Assembly: GCA_012514555.1 (NCBI GenBank)
Contig: JAAZAB010000037.1
Coordinates: 1-38,877 of the forward strand
Reading direction: 5' to 3'
Length of the DNA: 38,877 nt
Origin: Lentisphaerota bacterium
GTDB lineage: Bacteria; Verrucomicrobiota; Kiritimatiellia; JAAZAB01
Both the position numbers and the translations under genes were made by a program. The notes beneath the pieces were generated by a model. It did not search any database. It was given only the letters and a program-made list of their open reading frames with translations, and had not been told where the DNA came from. Position 1 is the first letter of the stretch, and every line of letters begins with the position of its first letter. Positions 16,450-24,254 of this stretch are shown here, piece by piece.

Positions 16450-17703
16450 ATGAAAACCATGAGAATGTTGTGCGCGGCCGCGCTCGCGGGTTATTGCGCT
16501 TGCGCCGTCGCCAACGAGGCGAATCACCAGCAGTACGTCGTGGGCGAGCGGGCGGCCGGCATGGGCGGCGCAGCCTGCGCGCTCGGACAAGATGTCGATG
16601 CGGCCTACTACAATCCCGCGGGCCTGGGCTGGGTCGAGCGCAACTCCCTGTCGCTGTCCGCCAACCTGTACGGGTTCCAGAGGTATCAGAGCGAGGACTC
16701 GATATACATTGAAGAGGATTTCAAAACCTCTTCTTTCGTGACGATCCCCTCGGCCATGTCATCGGTCTTCCGCCTTGACGATAAAACGACGCTGTCCCTG
16801 TCCGCGTTTGTCCCGCGCCGGTATTCCCTGTCCGACCTGATCGCGTTCCCGGCCGTCAACCACTTCTACAACGTGAGCCGCGAGGATCAGACGCTGTGGG
16901 TCGGGCCGGCCGCGGGCCACGCCCTGAGCACAAACCTCTCGGTCGGCGCTTCTGTCTATGGAGTCTACCGGACTTTTTCGACGCTCGAAAGCCTTACTTA
17001 CGGCGACATGCGGGTGGCGTATTCGAGGGACTTGAATTACTGGAGCCTTGGAATGCTGGCAGTGCTGGGCGCCCAATACCGACCGGACGACAACTGGCGT
17101 CTAGGCGCATCTGTGCAAAGCCCGACGGTCAGCATGGCCGGCCGCGGAAAATACCAGTCCACAGTCGTTGATGACGATACCATAGACCCTATATACATGG
17201 ATGAGCTGGACGCCGACAGCCGCCTGCCCGGCAGGATTACGGCCGGCATCGCCTGGGAGAAGGAAAAGGTTTTTGCCGCCGGCGTGGATGTGACCTACCA
17301 TTTTCCCACGAGCTTCAAACTTCTGGAAGGGACGGACTACAAGGGGACATACCGGACCATGGAGATGCGCTACGAGGCCGTTGTTGACGTGAACGTGGGC
17401 GCCGAGTACTACGTGCTCGAAAATTATCCCCTGCGGTGCGGCTTTTTCACCAGCCATTCCTCGGCCCCGGACGTCACCCGGACAACCGAGGATTTCCCCG
17501 CGCAAATAGACCTGTACGGCCTGACTTTCAGCGTCGGCCGCGTGTCGGAGAACGTGGCCCTGTCGCTGGGGCTCAACTACCTGTTCGGTTCCGGGGAGGA
17601 TTACGGCTGGCGGGTCGGGCAGGACGGCTATCCGGTCGATGCCGTGGTTGACGCCAGGGAACAGCAGATATTCCTGTTCTTCAACACCTCGTACATGTTC
17701 TGA
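16450..17703 (+). CDS. Outer-membrane beta-barrel protein, FadL/PorV-like
   Basis: 417 residues. The signal peptide is about residues 1-21 (KTMRMLCAAALAG core, AVA before cleavage). The mature N-terminus has GERAAGMGGA...DVDAAYYNPAGL, a hallmark of the FadL/OmpP1 and PorV-type barrels, followed by alternating beta strands. The last residue is Phe, as in many BAM-inserted barrels. FadL members carry hydrophobic compounds across the outer membrane; PorV members work with type IX secretion, and no other such gene is nearby. The start at 16450 follows a GGGGG stretch and a strong promoter. A robust hairpin follows the stop. Confidence 0.85.
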   Translation: MKTMRMLCAAALAGYCACAVANEANHQQYVVGERAAGMGGAACALGQDVDAAYYNPAGLGWVERNSLSLSANLYGFQRYQSEDSIYIEEDFKTSSFVTIPSAMSSVFRLDDKTTLSLSAFVPRRYSLSDLIAFPAVNHFYNVSREDQTLWVGPAAGHALSTNLSVGASVYGVYRTFSTLESLTYGDMRVAYSRDLNYWSLGMLAVLGAQYRPDDNWRLGASVQSPTVSMAGRGKYQSTVVDDDTIDPIYMDELDADSRLPGRITAGIAWEKEKVFAAGVDVTYHFPTSFKLLEGTDYKGTYRTMEMRYEAVVDVNVGAEYYVLENYPLRCGFFTSHSSAPDVTRTTEDFPAQIDLYGLTFSVGRVSENVALSLGLNYLFGSGEDYGWRVGQDGYPVDAVVDAREQQIFLFFNTSYMF

Positions 17704-17710
17704 TGCTTCC

Positions 17711-17742
17711 GGCGCAGGCAGGCCTGTGCGCCTGCCTGTGTC
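17711..17742. terminator. Strong hairpin between convergent genes
   Basis: GCAGGCAGGC (17714-17723) pairs with GCCTGCCTGT (17730-17739) around a 6-base loop, and the stem extends outward to about 13 bp with two G-U pairs. No T tract follows on either strand. It sits between the barrel gene and the convergent DnaJ-like gene and probably protects or ends both transcripts. Confidence 0.45.
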
Positions 17743-17799
17743 CGGGAGGGGGAAGCGCGCTTTTGTCGAGCCCCGCCATGCGCCGGGGCGCCAAACTCG

Positions 17800-18786
17800 T
17801 CAATGCGCGCGCGGATTGAACGTCGAATCCCTTGCAAGCGCCTGGTACAATGCCTTTTCACGGTCGGTCGGATGCGCCGGCACCGCGATTTCGACCACGG
17901 CATACAGGTGCCCGGCCGCGCTGCGGCCGGATGCCGGAAAGCCCCGGTGCCTGAGGCGGAAGCGTTGCCCGCTCTGCGTGCCGGCCGGCACCGCGAGATG
18001 GGCTTCGCCGTCCAGCGTTTGAACGGGAATCCGCGCGCCAAGCACGGCTTCCCACGGCGCGATCGGAACAGACACCTCGAGGTCCCTGCCTTTCAGGCGA
18101 AAGCGCGGATGCGGGCGTATGCTGACTCTGAGATACAGGTCGCCGGCCGGCCCGTCCAGCATTCCCGGCCCGCCCTGGCCGCCCAGCCGTATACGCGCGC
18201 CGGGCTGCGTTCCTGGCGGTATGCGCACCTTGTATGTCCGGGCCTGGCGCTGCGCGCGGCCGCGCCCATCCGGCTCAACCGTTTCAAGCGTGATCATCCG
18301 CACCGCGCCGCGGACCGCCTCCTCGAGATCGATTTCGATCGCGCCCTCGTGGTCGGTCCCGCGCATGCCCCCAAACTCGGATTCGAACGGGGTCTGGCGT
18401 TTCCGGCCGTTTGCCCCGGGTGCGCCTCCGAAAAGGGCTTCGAAAAACTCGCTGAAATTCCCCATGTCCTCGGGGGAAAAACCGCGCGCGCCCTTGCCGC
18501 GGTTCCGGAATTCCTGGCGGCCGCCGCTCCACCCGGGCGGCGGCGTGAATTCCTCTCCGTTTCGATAGTCTGCTCCCAGCGCGTCGTACCGCTTCCGCTT
18601 GGCCGCGTCGCCGACAACGTCGTATGCTTCCGCGATTTCCTTGAAGCGCTCTTCGGCGTCGCGATTCTTGTTCACGTCCGGGTGGTACTTGCGGGCCAGC
18701 TTTCGATAGGCCTTCCGGATTTCCTCGGCCGAGGCGCTCCGCTGAACACCCAGGACTTCGTAGTAGTCTTTGAATTGCAGCGGCAT
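17800..18786 (-). CDS. DnaJ-class co-chaperone, CbpA-like (type II, no zinc finger)
   Basis: 328 residues. The J domain (about 6-70) has the HPD motif at residues 35-37 (KYHPDVNK), which stimulates DnaK ATPase. A Gly/Phe-rich stretch (about 85-135) leads to two beta-rich peptide-binding domains. The zinc-finger CxxCxGxG repeats of DnaJ are absent, so it belongs to the CbpA/DjlA-free type II group. It acts in the cytoplasm with a DnaK that is not encoded here. The start at 18786 is a plain ATG beginning [14 protein letters not shown], as in the family. It appears monocistronic, and I see no CIRCE element upstream. Confidence 0.92.
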   Translation of the reverse strand: MPLQFKDYYEVLGVQRSASAEEIRKAYRKLARKYHPDVNKNRDAEERFKEIAEAYDVVGDAAKRKRYDALGADYRNGEEFTPPPGWSGGRQEFRNRGKGARGFSPEDMGNFSEFFEALFGGAPGANGRKRQTPFESEFGGMRGTDHEGAIEIDLEEAVRGAVRMITLETVEPDGRGRAQRQARTYKVRIPPGTQPGARIRLGGQGGPGMLDGPAGDLYLRVSIRPHPRFRLKGRDLEVSVPIAPWEAVLGARIPVQTLDGEAHLAVPAGTQSGQRFRLRHRGFPASGRSAAGHLYAVVEIAVPAHPTDREKALYQALARDSTFNPRAH

Positions 18787-18947
18787 TGGAGATGTGGAGA
18801 AATGAGAGCTTGAGAATCATCCGGGGCATGATCCCGGTGACAATGCCGTATGGAAATGCCCTTGCCCCGCGCAAACAGGCGGACGGCAGCGCGGGAGAAC
18901 GCTTTGCCTCATCGCAGTCTTTGTCGTCCGCCGTCTGCGGAAAGCGA

Positions 18948-19082
18948 CTATTTCTGCTTTTTTATGAGCTCGTCTACCTTTTTCGAGAGTCTCGAAATCT
19001 GCATATTGATTCCGAGGAAGAGCATGAGCAGGAAAAGAACGGTGAACAGGTTGAAATCCGCTGTAATAATTGAACCTTGCAT
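18948..19082 (-). CDS. Small single-helix membrane protein (44 residues), unknown
   Basis: 44 residues starting MQGSIITADF. One hydrophobic helix (about residues 11-29) is followed by a basic amphipathic tail (SRLSKKVDELIKKQK). A textbook ribosome-binding site AAAGGAGA lies 5 bases before the ATG on the minus strand, and a possible promoter TTGATT-N17-ATACAT lies just upstream. Base composition is noticeably more AT-rich than in the neighbours. It stands alone between the divergent B12-radical SAM gene and the DnaJ-like gene. I do not recognise a family. The Shine-Dalgarno sequence, helix and charged tail together support a real gene. Confidence 0.65.
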   Translation of the reverse strand: MQGSIITADFNLFTVLFLLMLFLGINMQISRLSKKVDELIKKQK

Positions 19083-19138
19083 ACAGTCTCCTTTCTCTAT
19101 GTATCCTGAAATGGAAACACCAATCAAGGGGAAACGCA

Positions 19139-19162
19139 AGAACTTTGTGGCAGAACTTTGTG
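19139..19162. repeat. 11-base direct repeat, period 13
   Basis: AGAACTTTGTG occurs twice (19139-19149 and 19152-19162), separated by GC, in the divergent gap between the small membrane protein and the radical SAM gene. It may be a paired regulator site or a simple local duplication. Confidence 0.5.
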
Positions 19163-19209
19163 AAAAAAACAGATGGAAAAGCGGGGCCGGATATGATGAT
19201 CTTTCACCC

Positions 19210-20565
19210 ATGCGCCGGACCTACAAATTGCACTTGATAATGCCTGCCACGGGCCCGCACGTTTACGAGTATGTGGAAAGCGTGACAATGCCGCCATTGA
19301 CGCTGCTGACGCTGGCGTCGCTCACGCCTCCGAACTATGACATCCGAATTCTCGACGAGGCCATCGAGCCGGTTCGCCCCGGGCCCTGCGATCTGGCGGC
19401 CATTTCCCTCATATACTTCACAGCGGCCAGGGCTTACAAGCTCGCCGACTGGTACCGCAGCCGTAATATCCCCGTGGTAATGGGCGGGCCCCATGCCACG
19501 CTTTGCCCTGGCGAGGTTGCCGGGCATTGCGACGCGCTCGCGATCGGAGAGGCCGATGAACTGTGGCCGGCCATACTCCGGGATTTCGAGCAGGGCCGGA
19601 TGTCAGGGGTCTACAGGGCCGAATCACCGCCCGACCTCACGCGCCTGCCGCCTCTCCGATACGATGTGATAGACAAGACGAGATATGACGTTCAGAACCT
19701 GGTTCAAACCGGCCGCGGCTGCCCTGTCGGCTGCGATTTCTGCGCCATTCCGGCGCTCAGCGGGCGGGCCGCACGCCACAAGACAGTTCCCCAGGTCATC
19801 CGCGAAATAGAGGATTCCATGCGCCTGGCCCGCGGGTTCTGGAGGCGGCTGGTCGTTTTTTCCGACGACAACCTCGTGAGCGACCTGCGCTTTGCGCGCG
19901 AGTTGTTCGAGGCGCTCATACCCCTGCGCATCTGGTGGGCGAGCCAGTGCTCGATCGCGATTGCCCTGAACGACTCGCTGCTGGATCTCGCGGTGAAAAG
20001 CGGATGCCGCGGGCTGTTCATCGGCTTTGAGACGCCCAACCAGGCCGCGCTCGATGGCGTGCACAAGGCATACTCGGCCGCGCGCTTCGGGGAGGCGATA
20101 TGCAAGCTCAGGGCGCGCGGCGTTTTCCTGCTGGGCTCGTTCCTTTTCGGACTCGACGGGGACACCCGGGATTCATTCCGGGCCACCGTCGAGTTCAGCC
20201 TTAAGAACAGGCTGGATTTCGTCAATTACCACATTGTGAGCCCGGCGCCGGGCACTCCCTTTTTCCGCAAGCTGGAGTCGGAGGGCCGCCTGCTGCACCG
20301 GCGTTGGGAGCACTACCAGGAAAACGCCGTGTTCCGGCCGTCAGGCATGACGGCGGACGAGCTTCAGCAAGGCCAGATTTGGGCGTACCGCGAGTTCTTC
20401 CGCGCGGGGAATATTATCCGGCGCGCGCTGGCGTACTGGCCGTCGGTTTTCCGCATGCTCCTGGTCTTTTTCGAAAGCCTGAGGGTCCGGCGGAAAATTT
20501 TTGCCGGCATCCGGAGCAAGGAACGGTTTCTTGCGCGGAGCCCCGGGAATGAGATTGGCCCGTAA
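19210..20565 (+). CDS. B12-binding-domain radical SAM protein
   Basis: 451 residues. The N-terminal part (about 1-145) matches the cobalamin-binding Rossmann domain of this class: MPPLTLLTLASLTP, DLAAIS and MGGPHATLCPGE. The radical SAM domain has the CPVGCDFC cluster motif (C171, C175, C178) and IGFET later on. Members methylate or rearrange lipids, cofactors and natural products; the substrate here is unknown. The C-terminal 150 residues keep the pattern HIVSPAPGTPFF common to the family. The start at 19210 gives the usual MRRTYKLHLI opening; upstream in-frame ATGs have no ribosome-binding site and add atypical sequence. Its TAA abuts the aspartate kinase stop, with no base between them. 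Confidence 0.87.
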   Translation: MRRTYKLHLIMPATGPHVYEYVESVTMPPLTLLTLASLTPPNYDIRILDEAIEPVRPGPCDLAAISLIYFTAARAYKLADWYRSRNIPVVMGGPHATLCPGEVAGHCDALAIGEADELWPAILRDFEQGRMSGVYRAESPPDLTRLPPLRYDVIDKTRYDVQNLVQTGRGCPVGCDFCAIPALSGRAARHKTVPQVIREIEDSMRLARGFWRRLVVFSDDNLVSDLRFARELFEALIPLRIWWASQCSIAIALNDSLLDLAVKSGCRGLFIGFETPNQAALDGVHKAYSAARFGEAICKLRARGVFLLGSFLFGLDGDTRDSFRATVEFSLKNRLDFVNYHIVSPAPGTPFFRKLESEGRLLHRRWEHYQENAVFRPSGMTADELQQGQIWAYREFFRAGNIIRRALAYWPSVFRMLLVFFESLRVRRKIFAGIRSKERFLARSPGNEIGP

Positions 20566-21885
20566 TCAGTCCACAAACGCACTGTACAGCGCGCGGACTG
20601 CCTTCTCGTAGTCCTCCGAGGACACTCCCACGATGATGTTCAGCTCCGATGCGCCCTGGTTGATAATCCGGATGTTCACGCCCGCGTTCCGCAGCGCAAT
20701 GAAAACCTTGGCGGCGATGCCGACCGTGTGGCTCATCTCTTCGCCCACAATCGCGATCAAGGCCAGGTCCCGCTCCAGCTCCATGCTGTCGGGCTGGAGA
20801 ACACGCTGGATTTCGTTCAGGATGACCTCGGCCTTGTCGCCCAGCCTGCCGTCCTCGATGATCACGTTTATGCTGTCGATGCTCGACGGGCAGTGCTCGA
20901 AGCTGATCCCGCGCGATTCGAGGATGCCGAGCAGCCGGTAGGCGAATCCCACTTCCTTGTTCATCAGGCTCTTCTCAAGGCAGATCATCGAAAAGTGCTT
21001 TTTCCCCGCGATCCCCGCGATCTCCGTGTTCTTTTCCGTCTCCGGGCTGAGCTTGGCCACGATCATGGTGCCGGGATCCTCAGGCTTGTTGGTGTTCCTT
21101 ATGTTGATCGGAATGCCCGCCTCCCGAACCGGAAGGATGGCTTCGTCATGGAACACGGACGCGCCCATGTATGACAGCTCCCGGATTTCCCTGTAGCTGA
21201 CTTCTGACATCGGGCGGGGATTGGCGACAATGCGGGGGTCGGCCATCAGCAGGCCTGAAACGTCCGTCCAGTTTTCATACACCTCGGCCTTTGCGGCCCG
21301 GGCTGCTATGGCGCCTGAAATGTCCGAGCCGCCGCGGGAAAACGTCTTGATGCGGCCCTGGCGATCGCGGCCATAGTACCCGGGAATTACGTACCTTTTT
21401 GCCGGGTCCTCGAGCCGCCGGGCCAGGAGCTGGTATGTCTCGGGGTCCACGCAGCCGGATGCGTCAATGATGATGAAATCCGCCGGGTCGACGAATTCGG
21501 CGCCAAGGTAAGATGCCATGAGCAGGCCGCAAAAATATTCGCCGCGCGACGCCGCGTAATCCGGCGTCTGCCCCGCACCGAGTTCAGCCCGGAATTTCTC
21601 CAGCTCCAGGCCCATGTTCGTGCTGAGCCCGAGTTCGCGCTCGATTTCGATGTACCGGTCCCGGATTTGCTCGAACGGGCCCGAAAAATCCGCCTTCACC
21701 GCCGCCATCTTGTGGCACAGGAACAGGAGGTCAGTCAGCTTGGTTTCCGCCGCGGTCCGCTTTCCCGGGGCTGAAGGCACAATGACGCGGCGCTTCGGAT
21801 TCGCGTCAACGATGGCTTTCACCTTGATGAACTGCCTGTGATCCGCCACGCTGCTCCCGCCGAACTTGCATACAATGAGCGACAT
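20566..21885 (-). CDS. Aspartate kinase
   Basis: 439 residues. It phosphorylates aspartate, the first step towards lysine, threonine, methionine and diaminopimelate. The N-terminal kinase domain opens VCKFGGSSV and later has FSRGGSDISGAIAA. Two ACT domains follow (about 300-439; for example NAGVNIRIINQGASELNIIVGV), the site of allosteric amino-acid feedback. The start MSLIVCKFGG at 21885 has GGAGACGGGA upstream; the longer frame adds unrelated residues. It is downstream of the carboxypeptidase gene on the same strand after 138 bases, so cotranscription is possible. Which end product inhibits it cannot be told. Confidence 0.95.
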   Translation of the reverse strand: MSLIVCKFGGSSVADHRQFIKVKAIVDANPKRRVIVPSAPGKRTAAETKLTDLLFLCHKMAAVKADFSGPFEQIRDRYIEIERELGLSTNMGLELEKFRAELGAGQTPDYAASRGEYFCGLLMASYLGAEFVDPADFIIIDASGCVDPETYQLLARRLEDPAKRYVIPGYYGRDRQGRIKTFSRGGSDISGAIAARAAKAEVYENWTDVSGLLMADPRIVANPRPMSEVSYREIRELSYMGASVFHDEAILPVREAGIPINIRNTNKPEDPGTMIVAKLSPETEKNTEIAGIAGKKHFSMICLEKSLMNKEVGFAYRLLGILESRGISFEHCPSSIDSINVIIEDGRLGDKAEVILNEIQRVLQPDSMELERDLALIAIVGEEMSHTVGIAAKVFIALRNAGVNIRIINQGASELNIIVGVSSEDYEKAVRALYSAFVD

Positions 21886-22023
21886 GTTTCCCGTCTCCGT
21901 TGTTTGTCGTGGCCGTTGACCTTGGTTTTGCCGGACTGCGCAAGGGGGCAACCTTGACCCCGCAAAATCAGGGTTGAGTCTTTGTGCATTTCGCCGGCGG
22001 AACAGCAAGTCTTCGTCAAACCG

Positions 22024-22956
22024 TCACTTTTTGGCCGGCGCAGGAACGGGCGCGGCCTGGAATCCCTTCGCGAGCAGCTCGGCAGCCTTGGTGTCGCGCA
22101 GATTCCTGGACGCCCTCAAGTCGCCTTTGGCAAGATAGGTTCCAAGAACAACCGCGATGATTCTGCGGCCGTTGCGCAGGGCGGTGACGGCGCTGGAGTA
22201 GCCGGCTTTCCGGTAGAAGCCGGTCTTGAAGCCGTCGCAGCCCTCAAAGCTCTTCAAAAGATGATTGTGCGTCTCCATGATGAAGGGTTTGGCGCCCTGG
22301 CGGAAAGGTTTCTTCTGCGTTGACGTGTACGCAAACGCTTCAGGATGCTTCGCCAATTCCAGGCAGAGGCGGCTCACGTCCCGAGCGGTCATCACGTCAG
22401 GCAGTTGGCCCTTGCCGGGCGGCAGCCCGTGCACGGAATGGAATGCCGTGCCCGACATGCCCATTGCCTTCGCCTTTTGATTCATCAGGTCAACGAAAGC
22501 CTGCCTGCTGCCCGCCACGTGGATCGCCAGCGCCGCCGCGGCATCGTTTGCCGACTGCACTACAAGCGCATACAGCAGTTCATCAACCGTGAAGGTTTCG
22601 CCCTCCTTGAGATACACCTGCGAGCCGCCCATCTTTGCCGATTCCGCGGTCACCTTGACCTGCTCGTCCAGGGGCAGCGCGCCGGCCTTGACTTTTTCAA
22701 GGATGATCAGCAGGTTCATCAGTTTTATCACGCTGGCAGGCTGGGCGGGGGCGTCCGCATTGTCCTCGAACAGGACCCGTCCGTCCGCCGCGTCAACCAC
22801 GATGGCGCCGATATACGGATCCTTTCCAATGCCGGCGGCAGGCGCGTTTTTTTTTGACTTGGCCTTCGGTTTGTCGGCTGCCAGGGCGCCCGAGCCCAGG
22901 GCGAAGGATAAGAGCGCGATTAACACCGGCGCCGTTGCGCATTCAATTGAACGCAT
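22024..22956 (-). CDS. D-alanyl-D-alanine carboxypeptidase (PBP5/DacF family)
   Basis: 310 residues. It trims the terminal D-Ala from peptidoglycan pentapeptides in the periplasm. The signal peptide is about residues 1-26 (LIALLSFALGSGALA). The penicillin-binding motifs are in order: SVIK with Ser75 and Lys78, SAN at 135-137, KTG at 244-246. The protein stops soon after the catalytic domain, so it lacks the C-terminal beta domain and amphipathic anchor of full PBP5 (about 400 residues) and may be free in the periplasm. GGGAGG lies 8 bases before the ATG. A run of nine A in the coding strand occurs just after the signal peptide. Confidence 0.92.
   Translation of the reverse strand: MRSIECATAPVLIALLSFALGSGALAADKPKAKSKKNAPAAGIGKDPYIGAIVVDAADGRVLFEDNADAPAQPASVIKLMNLLIILEKVKAGALPLDEQVKVTAESAKMGGSQVYLKEGETFTVDELLYALVVQSANDAAAALAIHVAGSRQAFVDLMNQKAKAMGMSGTAFHSVHGLPPGKGQLPDVMTARDVSRLCLELAKHPEAFAYTSTQKKPFRQGAKPFIMETHNHLLKSFEGCDGFKTGFYRKAGYSSAVTALRNGRRIIAVVLGTYLAKGDLRASRNLRDTKAAELLAKGFQAAPVPAPAKK
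22847..22855 (-). repeat. A9 homopolymer in the carboxypeptidase coding sequence
   Basis: Nine T on the plus strand, so nine A on the coding strand, encode Lys-Lys-Asn about 10 residues after the signal peptide. Such runs favour slippage of replication or transcription, and this one stands out in a high-GC genome. Confidence 0.6.
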
Positions 22957-22995
22957 GCTTGAACCTCCCTGACATTAGCTGCCGCATTTCATTGC

Positions 22996-23011
22996 CGGAA
23001 AAACGGAAAAA
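22996..23011. repeat. Tandem CGGAAAAA repeat upstream of the carboxypeptidase
   Basis: Two exact copies of CGGAAAAA lie head to tail, 40 bases ahead of the carboxypeptidase start and in the divergent gap. A candidate regulator site; there is no further support. Confidence 0.35.
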
Positions 23012-23073
23012 CGGGGACAATGATCCGGTCAGGTTCAGCGCAAGTCAAGTTCAATCAGGGGCGCGCTTCGTCT

Positions 23074-23101
23074 TTGACTCTCCGGGCACTGGCGGTATAA
23101 T
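23074..23101 (+). promoter_or_regulatory. Strong sigma70-type promoter for the release-factor-like gene
   Basis: -35 TTGACT (23074-23079), 16-base spacer, perfect -10 TATAAT (23096-23101). The expected start of transcription is about 23108, at or next to an ATG at 23109. Confidence 0.7.
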
Positions 23102-23108
23102 CCGGCGC

Positions 23109-23225
23109 ATGAAGTTACGGCATCCAGCACATTCTTCCGGCCTGAGCTGCGAGCCTTGTTATTCGCGCGGCTCCGTATTGCCGGCTTCGCGTCATCCGGG
23201 GCCGCGCGGAGCGGCGCTGCCGTGA
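23109..23225 (+). CDS. Possible 38-codon leader frame ahead of the release-factor-like gene
   Basis: An ATG at 23109, right at the expected transcription start, opens a 38-codon frame ending in TGA at 23223-23225. That stop overlaps the GTG start of the next gene (GTGA). No ribosome-binding site could fit, so it would be read from a leaderless message. The product (MKLRHPAHSSG... rich in Pro, Ser and Arg) has no recognisable fold. It may be a leader that couples translation, or a chance frame. Confidence 0.3.
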   Translation: MKLRHPAHSSGLSCEPCYSRGSVLPASRHPGPRGAALP

Positions 23226-23641
23226 CCGACGCCTTTGTAGGAGCGGAGAAGCGGCGCGACCTGGCGGCGCTCATGGCCGACCTTGGCGTGCGGGAGGCGG
23301 ACCTCGAGGAGAAATTCATCCAGGGCTCCGGCTCGGGCGGGCAGAAAATAAACAAGACGTCCTCGTGCGTGTATCTCAGGCATGGGCCGACGGGCATTGA
23401 AGTCAAGTGCCAGAAAACGCGGTACAGGGAGCTGAACAGGTTTCTGGCCCGCCGCTCCATGTGCGACCGGATCCGGGATCGGCTGCTTGGCGCCAGAAGC
23501 GCCCTCCGCCAGGAAGCGGAGCGCATTCGGCGGCAGAAGCGGCGCCGCTCGAGACGCCAGAAACAGCGGATGCTGGAATGCAAGCGCCGCCAGGCGGAAA
23601 AAAAGCGGGGGCGCTCCGCGGTTGACCCGGATGCGGACTGA
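23222..23641 (+). CDS. Release-factor-like ribosome rescue protein (GGQ domain, ArfB/PrfH type)
   Basis: 139 residues. The GGQ motif (SGSGGQKINKTSS) hydrolyses peptidyl-tRNA in the ribosome. The codon-recognition domains of RF1/RF2 are absent, and the C-terminus is a long basic tail (RRQKRRRSRRQKQR...) like the ArfB tail that enters the empty mRNA channel. The likely role is codon-independent release of stalled ribosomes. The start is uncertain: GTG at 23222 keeps the family-like segment EKRRDLAALMADLGV, while TTG at 23156 and ATG at 23273 are alternatives. Terminator-like sequence follows the stop. Confidence 0.85.
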   Translation: MTDAFVGAEKRRDLAALMADLGVREADLEEKFIQGSGSGGQKINKTSSCVYLRHGPTGIEVKCQKTRYRELNRFLARRSMCDRIRDRLLGARSALRQEAERIRRQKRRRSRRQKQRMLECKRRQAEKKRGRSAVDPDAD

Positions 23642-23672
23642 GCCGGGCCGGCCAGGACGCGTGTGCCGGGGG

Positions 23673-23699
23673 CGCCTGTTCCGCGGGGCGATTTTTTTT
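23673..23699 (+). terminator. Terminator-like hairpin plus T8 just ahead of the NusG paralogue
   Basis: CGCCT (23673-23677) pairs with GGGCG (23686-23690; one G-U pair) and is followed by A and T8 (23692-23699). It ends the release-factor transcript or attenuates reading into the NusG paralogue, whose ATG is 15 bases further on. Confidence 0.5.
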
Positions 23700-23714
23700 C
23701 TGGAAACAGGGCGT

Positions 23715-24230
23715 ATGCAGACACCCGTGAATACATGCCGAAACAGCGAACGCTGGCGCGTGATACATGTCCGGCCCCGCTGCGAGAAGAAGCTTGCCGG
23801 CTACTGCGCCAGTCTTGGCATGGAGCATTATCTTCCGCTGAGGCGCGAAACCCGCGTCTGCCAGCGCCGCAAAGTCACCGTGGAAAAACCTCTTTTCAAC
23901 GGGTATGTCTTTCTCCGGTATGGCGGAATGCAGCGGCTTGATCTGCTGAAAAGCGGCCAGGTCGTCCGGATTCTCGAGGTTCCCGACCAGGACTCGTTCG
24001 TCTCGGATATCCGCCAGATTCGACGGGCCCTTTGCGTTGACCCGTCCCTTTCAGCTTGCCGTGCGCTTGCGCACGGGGACCGGGTCCGGATCGAGTCCGG
24101 CCCCTTCGAAGGCCTCGAGGGAGTCGTGGAGGCGATGAGGGACGGGTGCAAGGTGGTTTTGAATGTTGCGACAATCAACCGGGGCGTGGCCGTGGAAGTC
24201 GCCCTTGACATGATTGAAAAAATCGCGTGA
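23715..24230 (+). CDS. NusG paralogue (transcription elongation/antitermination factor, UpxY/RfaH-like)
   Basis: 171 residues. The NGN domain (about 10-115; WRVIHVRPRCEKKLAGY, LPLRRE, FNGYVFLRY) is followed by a KOW motif (GDRVRIESGPFEGLEGVV). The protein binds RNA polymerase and reduces pausing or termination. It is not beside secE and rplK, where housekeeping nusG normally lies, but heads a GmhB-Uxs stretch; UpxY, LoaP and RfaH paralogues occupy such places in capsule and lipopolysaccharide loci. The start at 23715 has an AGGG just upstream. There is no room for a promoter between the preceding terminator-like structure and the gene, so expression may depend on readthrough. Confidence 0.85.
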   Translation: MQTPVNTCRNSERWRVIHVRPRCEKKLAGYCASLGMEHYLPLRRETRVCQRRKVTVEKPLFNGYVFLRYGGMQRLDLLKSGQVVRILEVPDQDSFVSDIRQIRRALCVDPSLSACRALAHGDRVRIESGPFEGLEGVVEAMRDGCKVVLNVATINRGVAVEVALDMIEKIA

Positions 24231-24254
24231 TCCCATCGGGAGGCTGGGCCTGCC

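Noticed and set aside
18787-18860. Heat-shock operator or sigma32 promoter ahead of the DnaJ-like gene
   Set aside because: No CIRCE-type inverted repeat and no matching -35/-10. A short repeat CCGGG/CCCGG is there, but the -10 beside it is poor.
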